Made by a program: the position numbers and the translations under genes. 64,000 nucleotides of DNA from an uncultured SAR116 cluster alpha proteobacterium (GTDB taxonomy: Bacteria > Pseudomonadota > Alphaproteobacteria > Puniceispirillales > Marisalimonadaceae): the NCBI GenBank assembly GCA_902592615.1, contig CACJFI010000005.1:23957-87956 (forward strand). The letters run 5' to 3'. Position 1 is the first letter of the stretch. Every line of letters starts with the position of its first letter. Under the pieces are notes generated by a model. The model searched no databases. It saw only the letters and a list, made by a program, of their open reading frames with translations, and had not been told where the DNA came from. Below, piece by piece: positions 20,825-30,404 of this stretch.

Positions 20825-21940
20825 TTATTTTGTTAATTCCTCTAACTTGTTGATAACTGAATCCATCATTCCTTTCGTACCAACTTTGACTCTTCCTGAA
20901 GCCATTATATCTTGCGTTCTTGGTCCAGCATCTAAAGCTCTTGAAACAGCCTCATCAATTAAATCTGCCTCTTCTTTCATTTCAAATGAATAACGAAATA
21001 ACATTGATAAACTTAAAAGTTCTGCCAATGGATTTGCTAACTCTTTTCCAGCTATATCTGGAGCTGATCCATGAACTGGCTCATACATAGCATGTCTCTT
21101 TCCAGTATTTTGGTCTACAGATCCTAAACTGGCAGAAGGAAGCATTCCGAGTGAACCAGTTAACATAGCTGCGCAGTCAGATAAAATATCTCCAAATAAA
21201 TTGTCTGTAACAATAACATCAAATTGCTTAGGATCTCTTACTAATTGCATTGCGCAATTATCAGCATACATATGGTTAATTAATATATCTGAACCTTCTT
21301 TTTTATGAAGATTAGTTATCACCTCTCTCCACAATACACCTGACATCATTACATTAGCTTTTTCTATAGAAGTAACTTTCCCATTTCTGGCTCTTGCCAT
21401 ATCAAAGGCAACTCTGCCAATTCTTTCAATCTCTGGGGTAGTATAAAGATTAGTGTCATAACCTTTTTTTATTTGAGTATCAATTTCTTCTATTCCACGA
21501 GGCTCTGCAAAATAAATACCTCCTGTTAATTCTCTTAAAATTAAAATGTCTAGGCCTGAGATAATATTAGGTTTAAGGGAAGAAGCATCAACAAGTGCAG
21601 GAAACACAATGGCAGGCCTAAGATTAGCAAACAAATCCATTTCTTTTCTTAATCTCAGAAGACCATTTTCAGGTCTCTTCTCAAATTCAACCCCATCGTA
21701 TTTTGGACTTCCTACTGCACCAAATAAAATTGCATCAGCATCAACTGCATCTGATAAAGTTTCGTCTGAAAGAGGCGTACCATATTTATCAAAAGAAGCA
21801 CCTCCTACTAAACCTTCTTTTATGTTAAAACTTATACTTTTATTTTTTGCAAACCAATCAACAACTCTCAAAGTTTCTTTAATAACCTCTGGCCCAACTC
21901 CATCTCCAGGAAGAACCATTAACGTACGATTAGATGGCAT
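20825..21940 (-). CDS. leuB: 3-isopropylmalate dehydrogenase
   Basis: The 371 residues match LeuB. The start LMVLPGDGVGPEVI and the metal-binding DNLFGDILSDCAAMLTGSLG are diagnostic. ELTGGIYFAEPRG with MYEPVHGSAPDIAG marks isopropylmalate rather than isocitrate specificity. It oxidises and decarboxylates 3-isopropylmalate in leucine synthesis. It lies 19 bases after leuD and abuts asd. Confidence 0.97.
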   Translation of the reverse strand: MPSNRTLMVLPGDGVGPEVIKETLRVVDWFAKNKSISFNIKEGLVGGASFDKYGTPLSDETLSDAVDADAILFGAVGSPKYDGVEFEKRPENGLLRLRKEMDLFANLRPAIVFPALVDASSLKPNIISGLDILILRELTGGIYFAEPRGIEEIDTQIKKGYDTNLYTTPEIERIGRVAFDMARARNGKVTSIEKANVMMSGVLWREVITNLHKKEGSDILINHMYADNCAMQLVRDPKQFDVIVTDNLFGDILSDCAAMLTGSLGMLPSASLGSVDQNTGKRHAMYEPVHGSAPDIAGKELANPLAELLSLSMLFRYSFEMKEEADLIDEAVSRALDAGPRTQDIMASGRVKVGTKGMMDSVINKLEELTK

Positions 21941-21959
21941 TTTATAAACTCACTTTTAT

Positions 21960-22565
21960 TTATAACCAGGGTCTTTCATTAGACATTTTGGTTTCAAATT
22001 CTTTGATATCACTAGATTGTTGCATTGTTATGCCTATATCATCTAATCCTTCAAGTAAGCATTTTTTTCTAAAAGGGTCGATTTCAAATTTAATAACTGC
22101 TCCATTAGGCCTTCTAATTTCCTGAGATGGAAGGTCAATTTCTAGTTCAGGATTTTCTATATCATTTGAATCTGCCAATAAAGAATCTCTTTCGTCAGAT
22201 GAAACTTTAATAGGTAAAAGACCATTTTTAAATGAATTATTATAAAAAATATCCGCGAAAGATGTTGAAATAATACATTTTATTCCAAAATCAGATAAAG
22301 CCCAAGGCGCATGTTCTCTACTTGAACCACATCCAAAATTATCACCTGCAACAAGAATATTACATTTTCTATATGGCTCTTTATTTAAAACAAACTCTTC
22401 TTTTTCTGAACCGTCATCATTAAATCTCATCTCATCAAAAAGATGTTTACCTAAACCTGTTCTTTTAATTGTCTTTAAAAATTGTTTAGGAATTATTTTG
22501 TCTGTATCTACATTTATAAAATTAAATGGAGCAGCTATACCTCTAATATTTTTAAATTTTTCCAT
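21960..22565 (-). CDS. leuD: 3-isopropylmalate dehydratase small subunit
   Basis: The 201 residues match LeuD, which supplies the swivel domain of isopropylmalate isomerase. [16 protein letters not shown] near the start and [17 protein letters not shown] are the family signatures. It works as a heterodimer with LeuC, encoded 16 bases upstream. Confidence 0.97.
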   Translation of the reverse strand: MEKFKNIRGIAAPFNFINVDTDKIIPKQFLKTIKRTGLGKHLFDEMRFNDDGSEKEEFVLNKEPYRKCNILVAGDNFGCGSSREHAPWALSDFGIKCIISTSFADIFYNNSFKNGLLPIKVSSDERDSLLADSNDIENPELEIDLPSQEIRRPNGAVIKFEIDPFRKKCLLEGLDDIGITMQQSSDIKEFETKMSNERPWL

Positions 22566-22581
22566 AGTAAAACCTTTAAAA

Positions 22582-23985
22582 CTACGTTATTAAATTATAA
22601 TCAGTTAATTTGCCTGTAATTGCAGAGGCAGCAGCTATTTCAGGACTAACCAGATGTGTTCTTCCACCTTTCCCTTGTCTACCTTCAAAATTTCGATTGG
22701 ATGTACTTGCGCATCTTTCACCAGGTTGAAGTTTGTCTTCATTCATTGCTAAACACATTGAACAACCGGGCTCTCTCCACTCAAAACCAGCTTCAGTAAA
22801 TAATAAATTTAGACCCTCTTCTTCAGCCTGACTTTTCACCAATCCAGAACCTGGAACTACCATGGCCCTAATACCTTTTTTAACTTTTTTTCCATCTATT
22901 ACTCTTGCAGCTGACCTTAAATCTTCTATTCTGGAATTTGTACATGAACCTATAAATACAGTATTTATTTCAACTTCAGATATCTTTTGACCCCCTACTA
23001 ATCCCATATAATCTAGTGATCTTTGTACCTTAGCTCTAGCGTCCTCATCTTTAATCTTTGAAGGATCAGGTATATAACCATCAATTGAAACAACATCTTC
23101 TGGACTAGTACCCCATGTTACGGTTGGTTTGATTTTATTAGCGTTAATGGTAATTTTTTTGTCATAAAATGCGTTTTCATCTGAAGGTAATGATTTCCAC
23201 CATTTTAAAGCTAAATCCCAATCTTTACCTTTTGGAGACATGGGTTTATCTCTTAAGTAATCAAATGTCACTTTGTCAGGGGCTATCATTCCTGCTCTTG
23301 CACCAGCTTCTATTGACATATTACAAACAGTCATCCTACCTTCCATAGAAAGTTGCTCTATAGCTTTACCTGAATACTCGATAACATGACCAGTACCACC
23401 TGCAGTGCCGATTTCTCCAATAATAGCAAGAACTAAATCTTTAGGAGACACACCTGGTTGAAGCTCACCTTCAACATTGATGAGCATGTTTTTAGCTGGC
23501 TTTTGAATTAAAGTTTGAGTAGCCAAAACATGTTCAACTTCTGAAGTGCCAATACCAAACGCCAAAGCACCAAATGCACCGTGGGTTGCGGTATGGCTGT
23601 CACCACAAACTATTGTCATACCTGGTTGGGTAAAGCCTTGTTCTGGTCCTATCACATGAACAATTCCTTGTCTTTTGTCCATCATATTAAAATATGGTAT
23701 TCGAAAATCTTCTACATTTTTGTCTAGAGCTTCAACTTGAATCCTAGATTCTTCTTCTTGAATTCCGTCGGCTCTATCTGTTGTTGGCACATTATGATCA
23801 GCCACAGCTAAAGTTCTGTTAGGAGAATTTACATCTCTACCTGACATTCTTAACCCCTCAAATGCTTGTGGGCTTGTTACTTCATGAACTAAATGCCTAT
23901 CAATATAGATTAATGACGCACCATCTTCTTGTGTGCTAATGAGATGGTAATCCCAAATTTTATCAAACAATGTTCTGGGTTTCAT
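22582..23985 (-). CDS. leuC: 3-isopropylmalate dehydratase large subunit
   Basis: The 467 residues belong to the aconitase superfamily. The 4Fe-4S ligands appear in [11 protein letters not shown] and [13 protein letters not shown]. The N-terminus [11 protein letters not shown] and [20 protein letters not shown] are typical of LeuC. It isomerises 2- to 3-isopropylmalate with LeuD. It follows rplS by 67 bases, so the leucine genes may share the ribosomal transcript or have a local promoter. Confidence 0.97.
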   Translation of the reverse strand: MKPRTLFDKIWDYHLISTQEDGASLIYIDRHLVHEVTSPQAFEGLRMSGRDVNSPNRTLAVADHNVPTTDRADGIQEEESRIQVEALDKNVEDFRIPYFNMMDKRQGIVHVIGPEQGFTQPGMTIVCGDSHTATHGAFGALAFGIGTSEVEHVLATQTLIQKPAKNMLINVEGELQPGVSPKDLVLAIIGEIGTAGGTGHVIEYSGKAIEQLSMEGRMTVCNMSIEAGARAGMIAPDKVTFDYLRDKPMSPKGKDWDLALKWWKSLPSDENAFYDKKITINANKIKPTVTWGTSPEDVVSIDGYIPDPSKIKDEDARAKVQRSLDYMGLVGGQKISEVEINTVFIGSCTNSRIEDLRSAARVIDGKKVKKGIRAMVVPGSGLVKSQAEEEGLNLLFTEAGFEWREPGCSMCLAMNEDKLQPGERCASTSNRNFEGRQGKGGRTHLVSPEIAAASAITGKLTDYNLIT

Positions 23986-24052
23986 TTTTAGAACTCCATT
24001 AAGTTGTATCAGAATACTAAAATATTATTTGTTTTATAAAGTTAATAAACTT

Positions 24053-24484
24053 TTATGAAGTTGTATCTTCAGCAACTTCTTTGGAAACAGGTTGATCAAC
24101 TTGAGTTTTAGTTTCTTTTTTAGAAACCTGGATTTTTTCAACTATTCGGGCTGATTTTCCTCTTCTGTCTCTTAAATAATATAGCTTAGCTCTTCTTACT
24201 TTACCTTTTTTAAGAACAGTTATTCCAGCAATTTTAGGAGAAAATATTGGAAAAATTCTTTCAACACCTTCACCATATGAAATTTTTCTAACGGTAAAAC
24301 TTTCGTTCAGCCCACCACCACTTCGAGCAATACATAATCCCTCAAATGCTTGAATTCTTTCTTTATCACCTTCAACAATTTTTACATCAACTTTTATCGT
24401 ATCACCTGCGCTAAAATCAGGTATAGATCTTTCAGCAACAATCTTGTCCATTTGATCTTTTTGGATTTTATCAATAACATTCAT
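24053..24484 (-). CDS. rplS: 50S ribosomal protein L19
   Basis: The 143 residues contain the full L19 core: [43 protein letters not shown], then [18 protein letters not shown]. The last 25 residues form a charged tail rich in Lys, Val and Glu, beyond the usual roughly 115-residue length. It is the last translation gene of the ffh-rpsP-rimM-trmD-rplS operon. Confidence 0.97.
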   Translation of the reverse strand: MNVIDKIQKDQMDKIVAERSIPDFSAGDTIKVDVKIVEGDKERIQAFEGLCIARSGGGLNESFTVRKISYGEGVERIFPIFSPKIAGITVLKKGKVRRAKLYYLRDRRGKSARIVEKIQVSKKETKTQVDQPVSKEVAEDTTS

Positions 24485-24537
24485 CTGTCTACCCTTTCGT
24501 GAAAATACTCATAGCAAATTAATAAATATTTTTCTAG

Positions 24538-25224
24538 TTAAGATTTAATATATTTTGACCATAAATCTGGTCTCCTAAATTTGGTAAGCTTTTCAGACAT
24601 CTTTAATTTCCACATTTGAATTTTTTTGTGATTTCCAGATAATAGTACCTCTGGCACTTCCATATCTTTCCATACTCTTGGATGAGTATATAATGGATAT
24701 TCTAACAAATGTCTTTCAAAACTTTCATCCACCAACGCTGCATCATTTCCAATTACCTCAGGAATAAGTCTTATAGTCGCGTCCATGACTAATTGAGCAC
24801 CAATTTCTCCACCAGATAAAACGAAATCTCCAACACTTACTTCTTCTATTTCATTATAAATTAGAAATCTTTCATCAACGCCTTCGTATCTGCCACATAT
24901 AAAAACAGCACCTTTTTCTTGTGATAATTTCTTTGCGAATTCTTGATCAAATTTTTTTCCTCTTGGTGTAAGGTAAATTCTACGACCAACAGCTTTAGCA
25001 ACAGATTTAAGGGCTTTATCTAAAACCTCTGGATTAATAACCATTCCTGGCCCACCACCAAATGGAACTTCATCTACTTTACCATTTTTGTTATTTGAAA
25101 ATTGTCTAATATTAACAGTTTTTAGAGACCATAAATTTTTTCTAAGGGCTTTGCCTGCTATTGAAAAATCTAGAGTTCCAGGAAACATTTCTGGGAATAA
25201 TGACAAAACAGTTGCATTCCACAC
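24538..25224 (-). CDS. trmD: tRNA (guanine-N1)-methyltransferase TrmD
   Basis: The 228 residues match TrmD. The N-terminus WNATVLSLFPEMFPG, the SAM-binding trefoil knot (CGRYEGVDERFL and SVGDFVLSGGEIGAQLVMDA), and the C-terminal tRNA-binding helices with LSGNHKKIQMWK are present. It methylates G37 of tRNAs, preventing frameshifts. It follows rimM by 15 bases. Confidence 0.97.
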   Translation of the reverse strand: MWNATVLSLFPEMFPGTLDFSIAGKALRKNLWSLKTVNIRQFSNNKNGKVDEVPFGGGPGMVINPEVLDKALKSVAKAVGRRIYLTPRGKKFDQEFAKKLSQEKGAVFICGRYEGVDERFLIYNEIEEVSVGDFVLSGGEIGAQLVMDATIRLIPEVIGNDAALVDESFERHLLEYPLYTHPRVWKDMEVPEVLLSGNHKKIQMWKLKMSEKLTKFRRPDLWSKYIKS

Positions 25225-25239
25225 AAAAAAATCTCCTTT

Positions 25240-25749
25240 TTAATTTTCGATTAAATCTTTCTCAAGATCTAAAATTATTTGTTTATCTTCATAATCAATT
25301 TTTTTTAGAAAATTTTTTCCCATTGGCAAATAAAAGGTCTTATTATTTTTTTTTACCTCAACCAACAACCCTGCTCCAAAATCCTCCAAAGATATTACTT
25401 TGCCAAAGCTTTCTCTATTTAAATTATAAACTGCAAAGTTCAACAAATCAGAATGGTAAAACTCATTATTTGTAAGTTTTGGTAAACTTTTTCTAGATAT
25501 AAATAACTTTAATCCTTTAAAATTCTCAGCGTCAGTTCTTGTTTCAACATTTTCGATTTTGCAAACAAATATTTGTTTTAATTTTCTAATTAACTTTAAT
25601 TTTATTGGAATTTCAGAACTCTCTGTAAAAATTTCATTGAAAGAGAAAATATTTTCTGGAGTTTCTGTAAAGCTTTTAAGCTTAACTTCTCCTTTAATAC
25701 CATGGACACCTACAAAGCATCCTATTTCAATTAAATTTTTTTTAGACAA
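25240..25749 (-). CDS. rimM: Ribosome maturation factor RimM
   Basis: The protein has 169 residues from a TTG at 25747-25749. There it begins MSKKNLIEIGCFVGVHGIKGEVKL, matching the RimM N-terminal RRM-like domain. The C-terminal PRC-barrel has LPMGKNFLKKIDYEDKQIILDL. A longer open frame to 25857 only reads the rpsP repeat DNA in another frame and yields lysine/arginine-rich noise, so it is rejected. No good Shine-Dalgarno precedes the TTG; purine-rich GAGGAAAAAAAAG is about 20 bases away. Expression may depend on coupling to rpsP. It assists 30S head maturation with S19. Confidence 0.93.
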   Translation of the reverse strand: MSKKNLIEIGCFVGVHGIKGEVKLKSFTETPENIFSFNEIFTESSEIPIKLKLIRKLKQIFVCKIENVETRTDAENFKGLKLFISRKSLPKLTNNEFYHSDLLNFAVYNLNRESFGKVISLEDFGAGLLVEVKKNNKTFYLPMGKNFLKKIDYEDKQIILDLEKDLIEN

Positions 25750-25777
25750 AGTTATTCTATTCTTTTTTTTCCTCTTT

Positions 25778-26092
25778 TTTAACTTCTTCCTCCGCTGGAG
25801 CCTCTTCCACAGGTGACTCTTCTTTGGCTGCTTACTCCGCTGGAGCTTCTGCCGCAATTACCTCTTCTTTGGCTGCTTCTTCAGCTTGAGCCTCTTCCAC
25901 AGGTGACTCTTCTTTGGCTGCTTCCTTCGCTGGAGCTTCTGACGCAGGTGACTCTTCTTTAGCTGCTTCCTCCGCTGGAGCTTCTGCCGCAGTTGCCTCT
26001 TCTTTGGCTGCTTCTTCAGCTTGAGCTTCTACTGCAGTTGCCTCTTCTATGGCCGCTTCTTCAACTGGAGCTTCTGCCGCAGGCGCCTCTTC
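25778..26092 (-). repeat. 45-bp coding tandem repeat (seven units) in the rpsP tail
   Basis: Seven imperfect units of 45 bases (15 codons) encode variants of EE(A/S)(T/P)AxEAxAEEAAK. Units 1-5 lie in 25868-26092, unit 6 at 25823-25867 contains the stop codon, and unit 7 at 25778-25822 is after the stop but still keeps the same frame and composition. Recombination between units could change tail length. Confidence 0.85.
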
Positions 26093-26455
26093 ATTAGCTA
26101 CTTCCTCCGTTGAAGCCACTGACTTTTCTGCCGCTTCTGCTTCTTTTTCTTGCCTTTTCTTACCTGGAGCACTTTTAATTGGTTGATCTCTAATCACAGG
26201 TGCTTTTACTAAACCGTCAGATGATAGCATTTTTGCAACTCTTAATGTTGGCTGAGCGCCTTTTGATAACCAGTATTTTGCTCTTTCAACATCAAGAACT
26301 AATCTTTCAGCGTGATCTTTAGCTACCATTGGATTATATGAGCCTAACCTTTCAATAAACTTTCCATCTCTTGGTGACAATGCTTCTGCAACTACGATTT
26401 TGTAAAAAGGTCTCTTCTTTGCTCCACCTCTAGACAATCTTATTTTTAACGCCAT
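25832..26455 (-). CDS. rpsP: 30S ribosomal protein S16 with repetitive acidic-alanine tail, cut by an in-frame stop
   Basis: The first 85 or so residues are ordinary S16 ([39 protein letters not shown]). After a Lys-rich bridge, the protein has five 15-residue repeats of the type [15 protein letters not shown] and part of a sixth, giving 207 residues against about 80-90 normally. It stops at TAA (25832-25834), where every other repeat has a glutamate codon. Beyond the stop the same frame stays open with repeat coding for 24 codons to TAG (25757-25759). This looks like one G-to-T nonsense change in a longer tail. Tail function is unknown. Confidence 0.95.
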   Translation of the reverse strand: MALKIRLSRGGAKKRPFYKIVVAEALSPRDGKFIERLGSYNPMVAKDHAERLVLDVERAKYWLSKGAQPTLRVAKMLSSDGLVKAPVIRDQPIKSAPGKKRQEKEAEAAEKSVASTEEVANEEAPAAEAPVEEAAIEEATAVEAQAEEAAKEEATAAEAPAEEAAKEESPASEAPAKEAAKEESPVEEAQAEEAAKEEVIAAEAPAE

Positions 26456-26491
26456 TTTTTTTCCTTATAATTAAGTTATTATTTAATAAAT

Positions 26492-28012
26492 TTATCTTCT
26501 TTTTTTAGACGGTTTTCCACCTAACCCTGGCAAACCCATACCTCCAAAACGATTTGCCATGTTACCTAGATTAGGCATATTACCGCTCATCATTTTTTGT
26601 AATTCTGCCATTTTATTGGCATCCATAACTGAATTTTGACCATCCCCTAATCCAGGATTTGGACTTGCACCTCCAAGTGAAGACATCATATTTTTTAATC
26701 CACCAAGACCACCCATTTTACCCATTTTTTTCATCATACGAGCCATGTCTTGTTGTTGTTTCACAAGTCTATTTACATCAGAGACAGCTGTTCCTGATCC
26801 TGAAGCAATTCTTTTTCTACGAGAAGCATTTAAAAGAGAAACATTTACTCTTTCTTTTTTTGTCATAGAATAAATTATAGCTTCTTGTTTTGAAATTGCT
26901 TTATCGTTAAAATTATTAGCAGCCATTTGTTTCTGGAGCTTACCAATACCTGGAAGCATGGACATTATTCCACCTAAACCTCCCATTTTTTTTAACTGTC
27001 CAATTTGTTTTAACATATCATTCATATCAAAACTGCCCTGTGATATTCTTTTCATCATTTGGGCAGCATCTTCTTCTGCAATAGTCTCTGCAGCTTTTTC
27101 TACAAGTGAGACAACATCACCCATATCTAAAATTCTACCAGCCGCTCTATCTGGATAAAATGGTTCTAATCCGTCTAGTTTTTCAGAAACACCAACAAAT
27201 TTGATAGGGCACCCAGTTACTGATCTCATTGATAGTGCCGCACCACCTCTTGCGTCACCATCAGACCGAGTTAAAACAACTCCTGATATTTTTATTAGAT
27301 CTGAAAAAGCTTTTGCTGTCTGGACAGCATCCTGACCTGTCATTGCGTCTGCAACTAATAAAGTTTCGGATGGTTTAGATAATTTAAAAACCTCTTTTGC
27401 CTCAGACATCATGGCTGTATCAAGTGTCGTTCTACCTGCTGTATCAAGTATCAATACATCTATTGCCTGAACTTTAGATGCAGCCATTGCTCTTTTTGTT
27501 ATTTTCTCTGGGCTTTCACCATCAATTTCTGGAAGTACTAAAACTTCTGCTTGTTCACCTAATATCCTAAGTTGTTCTCTAGCTGCAGGCCTGTAAATAT
27601 CAAGCGATGCAAGCATAACTTTCTTTCTTTTTTTTGATTTCAGATGAAAAGCTAACTTACCTGCGGTTGTGGTTTTACCAGATCCCTGAAGACCAACTAA
27701 CAATATTACTGCAGGAGGAGCGTGGTCTATTAATAGCTCTGACTCTGACGAGCCAAGAACTTCTATTAAAACGTCATTGACAATTTTTATAACTTGCTGA
27801 CCAGGTGTAACTGATCTAAGAACTTCTTCCCCAACTGCCCTTACTTTAACTTTATCAATAAATTCTCTAACTACTGATAAAGCGACGTCAGCTTCTAGTA
27901 GAGCTGTTCGAACCTCTTTAAGTGCGTTTTCAACATCACTTTCAGAGAGAGCTCCTCTTTTAGTGAGTCCTTTAAAAACATTTCCAAGTTTATTAGTTAA
28001 GTTTTCAAACAT
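26492..28012 (-). CDS. ffh: Signal recognition particle protein Ffh
   Basis: The 506 residues hold the N domain, the GTPase G domain (GLQGSGKTTTAGKLA, DTAGR, TRSDGDARGGAA) and a methionine-rich M domain (DMARMMKKMGKMGG) with a long Gly/Met tail ending GLPGLGGKPSKKRR. It binds signal peptides and SRP RNA and docks with FtsY, encoded 140 bases upstream. It is the first gene of the ffh-rpsP-rimM-trmD-rplS operon, behind a promoter and a leader hairpin. Confidence 0.98.
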   Translation of the reverse strand: MFENLTNKLGNVFKGLTKRGALSESDVENALKEVRTALLEADVALSVVREFIDKVKVRAVGEEVLRSVTPGQQVIKIVNDVLIEVLGSSESELLIDHAPPAVILLVGLQGSGKTTTAGKLAFHLKSKKRKKVMLASLDIYRPAAREQLRILGEQAEVLVLPEIDGESPEKITKRAMAASKVQAIDVLILDTAGRTTLDTAMMSEAKEVFKLSKPSETLLVADAMTGQDAVQTAKAFSDLIKISGVVLTRSDGDARGGAALSMRSVTGCPIKFVGVSEKLDGLEPFYPDRAAGRILDMGDVVSLVEKAAETIAEEDAAQMMKRISQGSFDMNDMLKQIGQLKKMGGLGGIMSMLPGIGKLQKQMAANNFNDKAISKQEAIIYSMTKKERVNVSLLNASRRKRIASGSGTAVSDVNRLVKQQQDMARMMKKMGKMGGLGGLKNMMSSLGGASPNPGLGDGQNSVMDANKMAELQKMMSGNMPNLGNMANRFGGMGLPGLGGKPSKKRR

Positions 28013-28044
28013 TTTAAAACCTGCTAGTTATTAAAACCACAAAT

Positions 28045-28075
28045 ACGCCCGTGCCTGAAACTCAAGGACGCGCGT
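28045..28075 (-). promoter_or_regulatory. GC-rich hairpin in the ffh 5' leader
   Basis: This 31-base stretch is an imperfect inverted repeat: ACGCxCGTxCTTGA pairs with TCAGGxACGxGCGT around a 3-base loop. It gives about 12 base pairs including one T-G wobble and two symmetric mismatches. It stands out as GC-rich in AT-rich surroundings. There is no T-run on either side, so it is not an ordinary terminator. It sits between the candidate promoter at 28107-28134 and the ffh start, so it would be in the 5' untranslated region. Confidence 0.5.
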
Positions 28076-28106
28076 TCATAAATCTTAAACAATAAATAAA
28101 CGTTTC

Positions 28107-28134
28107 AGTATAGAATTTTATCAATCAAGTCAAG
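28107..28134 (-). promoter_or_regulatory. Candidate sigma-70 promoter of the ffh operon
   Basis: On the minus strand CTTGAC (28129-28134) is followed after 16 bases by TATACT (28107-28112). Both are close to the -35 and -10 consensus. It lies in the 140-base gap between ftsY and ffh and would give a leader of roughly 85-90 bases. Confidence 0.55.
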
Positions 28135-28152
28135 CCTAACTGAAAGAAATAA

Positions 28153-29085
28153 CTAATCCAAACCAGCTAAAGCCTTTGAAAATGACGAAGCTTCAAAAAT
28201 TTGTAGATCATCTAATCCTTCACCAACACCAACTGCATGAATAGGAATTTCAAACTTTTCAGCTAAAGATACAACAACTCCACCTTTTGCACTTCCATCT
28301 AACTTTGTAATTATCATACCTGTTAAACCAATAGATTCGTCGAAGCTTTTTAATTGAGAATGTGCATTCTGTCCAACAGTGCCATCTAAAACTACAACTT
28401 TTTGATGTGGAGCGTCGTGATCCAATTTTGATACAACTCGACAGGTCTTTGTCAGTTCTTCCATTAAATCTTTTTTATTTTGTAATCTTCCAGCTGTGTC
28501 GATAATAACAATATCAATATCTTCTTTTTTTGCTAATTCAAAAGCTCGAAAAGCTACTGCAGCTGAGTCTCCTCCTTCTTCTCCAGAGACAACTCGAGCA
28601 CCGACTCTTTTTCCCCAAGTCTTTAACTGTTCCACGGCAGCTGCTCTAAAAGTGTCTGATGCGGCCAAAATTACAGATTTTTTTTCAAGCCTAAATTTTT
28701 CAGCTAGTTTAGCAGCAGTAGTTGTTTTTCCAGAACCATTAACACCTGCTAATAGCAAAACGTGTGGTTTAGAGTTAACTTTTTCATAAAGGTTTTGTTC
28801 ACGAGGTAGTAAAATTTGTTCAATTTCTTCAGCCAAAGTTTTTGCAATTTGTTTCTTTTCTATTTCTTTATTTTTATTTAATTCGAATTTCTGATCTTTA
28901 ATCTTTTTTGCTATTCTACTAGAAGCTTCTACACCAAGATCAGCTAGTATTAACTGATCTTCAATATCATAGAGTGTTTCTTGATCAATTGTTTTTTTTC
29001 CAGTTATAGAGGCGATCGCACCTTCCACCTTAGATGCAGATTTGCTTAATCCAGTCTTTAATTTTTTAAACCAATTTAATGCCAT
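28153..29085 (-). CDS. ftsY: Signal recognition particle receptor FtsY
   Basis: The 310 residues comprise the NG domain without the long acidic A domain of E. coli FtsY. GTPase motifs are GVNGSGKTTTAAKLA, DTFRAAAVEQL, DTAGRLQNK and TKLDGSAKGG. An N-terminal amphipathic start (ALNWFKKLKTGLSKSA) probably contacts the membrane, as in other short FtsY proteins. It follows mtaB by 26 bases; mtaB-ftsY linkage is usual in alphaproteobacteria. Confidence 0.97.
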   Translation of the reverse strand: MALNWFKKLKTGLSKSASKVEGAIASITGKKTIDQETLYDIEDQLILADLGVEASSRIAKKIKDQKFELNKNKEIEKKQIAKTLAEEIEQILLPREQNLYEKVNSKPHVLLLAGVNGSGKTTTAAKLAEKFRLEKKSVILAASDTFRAAAVEQLKTWGKRVGARVVSGEEGGDSAAVAFRAFELAKKEDIDIVIIDTAGRLQNKKDLMEELTKTCRVVSKLDHDAPHQKVVVLDGTVGQNAHSQLKSFDESIGLTGMIITKLDGSAKGGVVVSLAEKFEIPIHAVGVGEGLDDLQIFEASSFSKALAGLD

Positions 29086-29111
29086 TAAATTTGACTCTTT
29101 TTTTATCTATT

Positions 29112-30404
29112 TCAATCTCGAATAGTTCCTAGTAACCCATCATTGTTAATTTCTAAAATTTTTGTAGAAATAATTATACTAGACTCAACATTTTCTTTTA
29201 ATTTTATTTTTGAAAAATTTGTAGAATGACCAACTGAATTATTTTCTACTAAAACTTTTTGAGTGGTTCCAATCTGACTGACTAAAAACTTATTATGTTG
29301 TTTTTCAGCTAAATTTCTCAGTTCTTTAGCTCTTTTTTGAATAATTTTTTTTGGGACCTGTGGCATATTTGATGCTGGAGTATTTTTTCTGTTAGAGTAT
29401 GGAAAGACATGAATATATGTAATGTTAGCTTCTGTAATAAGTTGGATACTCTTTTTGTGAGCTTTTTCGTCTTCAGTGGGGAAGCCAGCTATAAAATCAC
29501 CTCCGAACACAACATCATTTCTGCGTCTTTTTGCTTCTTTTACAAAATTAATTACGTCTCTATAAATATGTCTTCTTTTCATTCTTTTCAAAATAATATC
29601 ATCACCATGTTGAATAGATAAATGAATATGAGGCATTAGTCTTTCTTCATGCTCAAATGCATCCATCAAGTCAAAATCAACTTCAGCTGGATCAATGGAA
29701 GACAATCTTAATCTATCCAAATTTGGTATGTTTTTTAAAATCTTTTTAACTAACAATCCCAAACTTGGCTTCCCAAAAATATCAATACCCCAAGATGTTA
29801 AGTCTACACCAGTAAGAACTATTTCTTTAACACCATTTTTTAACAAAGAGTTAATAGAATTAATCACATTTTGAGTCGATACTGATCGACTCGGACCTCT
29901 TCCAAATGGAATAATACAAAATGTGCACCTATGGTCACAACCATTTTGAACTTGAACGAAACCACGTGTGTGTTTGTTGAATGATTCAATAAGATGCCCA
30001 GATGTACTTTTAACTTCCATAATATCTTGAACGAATACATTTTGATTTTGATGCAAGCTATCTTCTGATTCAAAGTTCTTCCAAAAATCTTCATCAAGCT
30101 TTTCTTTATTACCTATCACAAAATCTACTTCCGGCATTGAATTCCATTTTTGAGGGTCTACTTGAGCAGCACAACCTGTAACCAATATTAGAGCATCAGG
30201 TCTATTTCTTTTAGAAGATCTTATTGCCTGTCTTGCTTGACGTTCGGCTTCACTAGTTACAGCGCATGTATTGAAAATTATTAAATCGCTTTGACCATTC
30301 TTACTAGCTAGATCACTAATAACCTGACTTTCCCATATATTTAGCCTACATCCAAAAGTCTTGATATCAGGTAAAGAGTTTTTAATTTTTGAAGTAATTT
30401 TCAT
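29112..30404 (-). CDS. mtaB: tRNA t6A37 methylthiotransferase MtaB
   Basis: The 430 residues belong to the MiaB-like radical SAM methylthiotransferases. The N-terminal UPF0004 domain supplies three cluster cysteines (KTFGCRLN, FNTCAVTSEAERQ, VTGCAAQ). The radical SAM motif is CDHRCTFCIIPFGRG, and a C-terminal TRAM-like region follows. FNTCAVTSEAE is typical of MtaB rather than MiaB or RimO. It converts t6A37 to ms2t6A37 in tRNAs. It abuts dapF (no gap) in a dapF-mtaB-ftsY series. Confidence 0.93.
   Translation of the reverse strand: MKITSKIKNSLPDIKTFGCRLNIWESQVISDLASKNGQSDLIIFNTCAVTSEAERQARQAIRSSKRNRPDALILVTGCAAQVDPQKWNSMPEVDFVIGNKEKLDEDFWKNFESEDSLHQNQNVFVQDIMEVKSTSGHLIESFNKHTRGFVQVQNGCDHRCTFCIIPFGRGPSRSVSTQNVINSINSLLKNGVKEIVLTGVDLTSWGIDIFGKPSLGLLVKKILKNIPNLDRLRLSSIDPAEVDFDLMDAFEHEERLMPHIHLSIQHGDDIILKRMKRRHIYRDVINFVKEAKRRRNDVVFGGDFIAGFPTEDEKAHKKSIQLITEANITYIHVFPYSNRKNTPASNMPQVPKKIIQKRAKELRNLAEKQHNKFLVSQIGTTQKVLVENNSVGHSTNFSKIKLKENVESSIIISTKILEINNDGLLGTIRD

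Noticed and set aside
25750..25857. N-terminal extension of rimM rich in Lys/Arg
   Set aside because: It reads the rpsP repeat DNA in another frame. RimM homology begins at the TTG at 25749.
28045..28075. Hairpin as SRP RNA (ffs) gene
   Set aside because: Too short, and the conserved SRP domain IV internal loops and GGAA-type tetraloop are missing.
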